Positions 4,826-6,124 of a stretch of DNA of 6,124 nucleotides are shown here, in pieces. A program made the position numbers and the translations under genes. The stretch comes from a bacterium. GTDB taxonomy: Bacteria; Electryoneota; RPQS01. The notes beneath the pieces were generated by a model, which saw only the letters and a program-made list of their open reading frames with translations, had not been told where the DNA came from and did no database searches. Within the stretch, counting starts at the first letter, position 1. Every line of letters starts with the position of its first letter. The stretch covers positions 1-6,124 of the forward strand of contig JAQTRJ010000145.1 in NCBI GenBank assembly GCA_028711875.1, in the 5' to 3' direction.

Positions 4826-5947
4826 ATGTCCAAACACACCATCGCTTGGCTTCCCGGTGACGGCGTCGGCACCGAAGTCATGGAAGCCGCCAAACTCTGT
4901 CTCGACGCGCTGAAGTTCGACGCCGAATACATTCACGGCGACATCGGCTGGGAATTCTGGAAACGCGAAGGTAATCCGCTGCCCGACCGCACCCTCGATG
5001 TGCTGAAAAAAACCGAGTGCGCGCTGTTCGGAGCGATCACCTCGAAGCCGCGCGACGAAGCCGCCGCCGAACTCAACCCCACCCTGCAAGGAAAAGGCTA
5101 CGATTACTTCTCGCCGATCGTGCGCCTGCGGCAGGAACTCAATCTGCACACCAACGTCCGCCCGTGCAAAGCATATCCCGGCAATCCGCTGAACTACAAG
5201 GACGGCATTGACATCGTCGTCTTCCGCGAGAACACCGAGGGAATGTACGGCGGAGTGGAATTCCATCCGCTGCCGCAAAACGTGTTCGACGCTCTCTGCG
5301 CGCACAAGAAGATGAAAAAATTCGGCGACTACGGTCTCGACAACGTCGCCGTCACGCTGCGGATCATGTCGCGGCAGGGTTGCCGCAGCATCGTGAAGGA
5401 AGCGTTCAAATTCGCGAAACGGCACGGGCGGCGCTCGGTCACCATCTGCGATAAACCGAACGTCCTGCGCGAGACCGGCGGCCTGATGATCCGCACCGCG
5501 CGCGAAGTGGCCAAAGAGTATCCCTCGATCCCGCTCTATGAAACGAACATTGACGCGCAGTGCATGTGGCTGGTCAAGAATCCCCATGACTACGAAGTGA
5601 TCGTCGCGGAAAACATGTTCGGCGATATTCTCTCCGATCTCTGCGCGCAGCTCGTCGGCGGACTGGGTTTCGCCTCGTCGGGCAACATCGGCGACGACTA
5701 TGCCGTGTTCGAACCGACGCACGGCAGCGCGCCGAAATACACGGGCCTGTACAAGGTCAACCCCATTGCCACGCTGCTTGCCGCCAAACTCATGCTCGAC
5801 TGGCTCGGCGAAAGCGACATGGCGGTGCGGCTGGAAAACGCGGTGGCGGCGGTGATCGCCGAGGGCAAAATTCGCACCTATGACATGGGCGGCAAGTCCA
5901 CCACCATCGAAATGGCCAAAGCCGTCGTCGAGAAAATCGGCAAGTGA
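4826..5947 (+). CDS. isocitrate/isopropylmalate dehydrogenase family enzyme, probably NADP-linked isocitrate dehydrogenase
   Basis: This 373-residue cytoplasmic beta-decarboxylating dehydrogenase oxidises a 2-hydroxyacid substrate (isocitrate, 3-isopropylmalate or homoisocitrate) using Mg2+ and NAD(P). It starts with LPGDGVGTEV (9-18). Residues equivalent to the E. coli isocitrate dehydrogenase active site are S96, R102, R112, R134, Y141, K210, D243, D267 and D271. The family signature NMFGDILSDLCAQLVGGLGF is at 263-282. The cofactor loop HGSAPKY (299-305) carries the Lys-Tyr pair that binds the NADP 2'-phosphate in E. coli Icd (K344/Y345), and Y352 may match Y391. The position equivalent to E. 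coli N115 is I98, however, giving SPIV as in archaeal LeuB/AksF-like enzymes. The protein also lacks the extra segment of E. coli-type Icd between K210 and D243. Family is certain; substrate is not. The TGA overlaps the next gene's GTG, so the two are coupled. Confidence 0.85.
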   Translation: MSKHTIAWLPGDGVGTEVMEAAKLCLDALKFDAEYIHGDIGWEFWKREGNPLPDRTLDVLKKTECALFGAITSKPRDEAAAELNPTLQGKGYDYFSPIVRLRQELNLHTNVRPCKAYPGNPLNYKDGIDIVVFRENTEGMYGGVEFHPLPQNVFDALCAHKKMKKFGDYGLDNVAVTLRIMSRQGCRSIVKEAFKFAKRHGRRSVTICDKPNVLRETGGLMIRTAREVAKEYPSIPLYETNIDAQCMWLVKNPHDYEVIVAENMFGDILSDLCAQLVGGLGFASSGNIGDDYAVFEPTHGSAPKYTGLYKVNPIATLLAAKLMLDWLGESDMAVRLENAVAAVIAEGKIRTYDMGGKSTTIEMAKAVVEKIGK

Positions 5948-6124
5948 GCCAGGAAGCAAACTGGCCGCGCACGCATCGCGTCGCGGTCGGCGCGTATATT
6001 TTCCGCGGAGATCGCGTGTTGCTCGTGAAGCGCCGCAATCCGCCGCTGACCTTCGCTCCGCCCGGCGGCAAATTGCACGTGGATGAAGACCCGGTCGCCG
6101 GGCTGCGTCGCGAAGTGCGCGAAG
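5944..6124 (+). CDS. NUDIX hydrolase (3' end missing)
   Basis: NUDIX enzymes cleave nucleoside diphosphates linked to another moiety, for example oxidised dNTPs, ADP-ribose or NADH. Sixty codons are visible before the right edge. After a short N-terminus comes the first strand RVAVGAYIFRGDRVLLVKRR (12-31), then TFAPPGGKLHVDEDP. The Nudix box fits G-x5-E-x7-R-E with G42, E48, R56, E57 and E60, which hold the catalytic Mg2+; the box is cut before its last Glu. The GTG at 5944 overlaps the dehydrogenase TGA as GTGA, and the frame is open through the edge. Expression is presumably coupled to the dehydrogenase. The substrate cannot be told from this fragment. Confidence 0.82.
   Translation, partial: MSQEANWPRTHRVAVGAYIFRGDRVLLVKRRNPPLTFAPPGGKLHVDEDPVAGLRREVRE

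Noticed and set aside
4808..5959. 383-codon open frame on the minus strand opposite the dehydrogenase gene
   Set aside because: It is a mirror of the strongly GC3-biased sense gene, rich in His, Arg, Phe and Val with no recognisable domain.
1..6124. Using CCWGG/CCSGG site counts to infer the endonuclease specificity
   Set aside because: Both kinds of site occur in the window (for example CCAGG at 1798-1802 in the methyltransferase gene itself). A host with the methyltransferase need not avoid the site, so presence or absence says nothing.

Overview
The window is a compact, same-strand stretch of a GC-rich bacterial chromosome with an R-M (restriction-modification) cassette in the middle of a chaperone gene pair. 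All eight genes I support are on the + strand: the 3' part of grpE, an MvaI/BcnI-family restriction endonuclease, an amino-type (probably N4-cytosine) DNA methyltransferase, dnaJ, a short membrane-anchored ComEA-like helix-hairpin-helix protein, an RsmD-family rRNA methyltransferase, an isocitrate/isopropylmalate dehydrogenase-family enzyme, and the 5' part of a NUDIX hydrolase. I see no tRNA, rRNA, CRISPR array or transposase.

Organism: the housekeeping genes are GC-rich with strong G/C preference at third codon positions. grpE followed by dnaJ without dnaK between them, and a DnaJ zinc-finger region with a longer spacer between repeats 2 and 3 than in E. coli, fit an FCB-type lineage (Bacteroidetes/Chlorobi/Gemmatimonadetes and related candidate phyla). 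This is a weak inference from gene order and motif spacing. No species can be named.

Region 1-476 is grpE, cut by the left edge. Region 477-2564 is foreign in appearance: GC drops to roughly one half by eye, codon use shifts to A/T-ending codons, and it holds a two-gene R-M system. The endonuclease comes first, with a GTG start and no clear ribosome binding site. The methyltransferase starts at a TTG overlapping the endonuclease stop and has a strong Shine-Dalgarno sequence. The 104-bp leader before the endonuclease contains a perfect 8-bp inverted repeat overlapping a -35-like hexamer. No controller (C) protein gene is visible. No terminator is visible before dnaJ, so dnaJ and the following comEA-like gene may depend on read-through from the cassette or from grpE.

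Region 2565-4123 resumes the chaperone operon (dnaJ, then the ComEA-like gene 5 bp later). The gap at 4124-4215 holds an imperfect 19-bp direct repeat and a strong GC hairpin, then a good Shine-Dalgarno for rsmD. After rsmD, a 70-bp comparatively AT-rich gap may hold a promoter for the dehydrogenase, whose stop codon overlaps the GTG start of the NUDIX gene.

Most notable are the R-M cassette lodged inside the DnaK co-chaperone operon, its restriction-first layout with translation signals that appear to favour the methyltransferase, and the operator-like palindrome upstream. The protein families themselves are known. The novelty is in placement and regulation.
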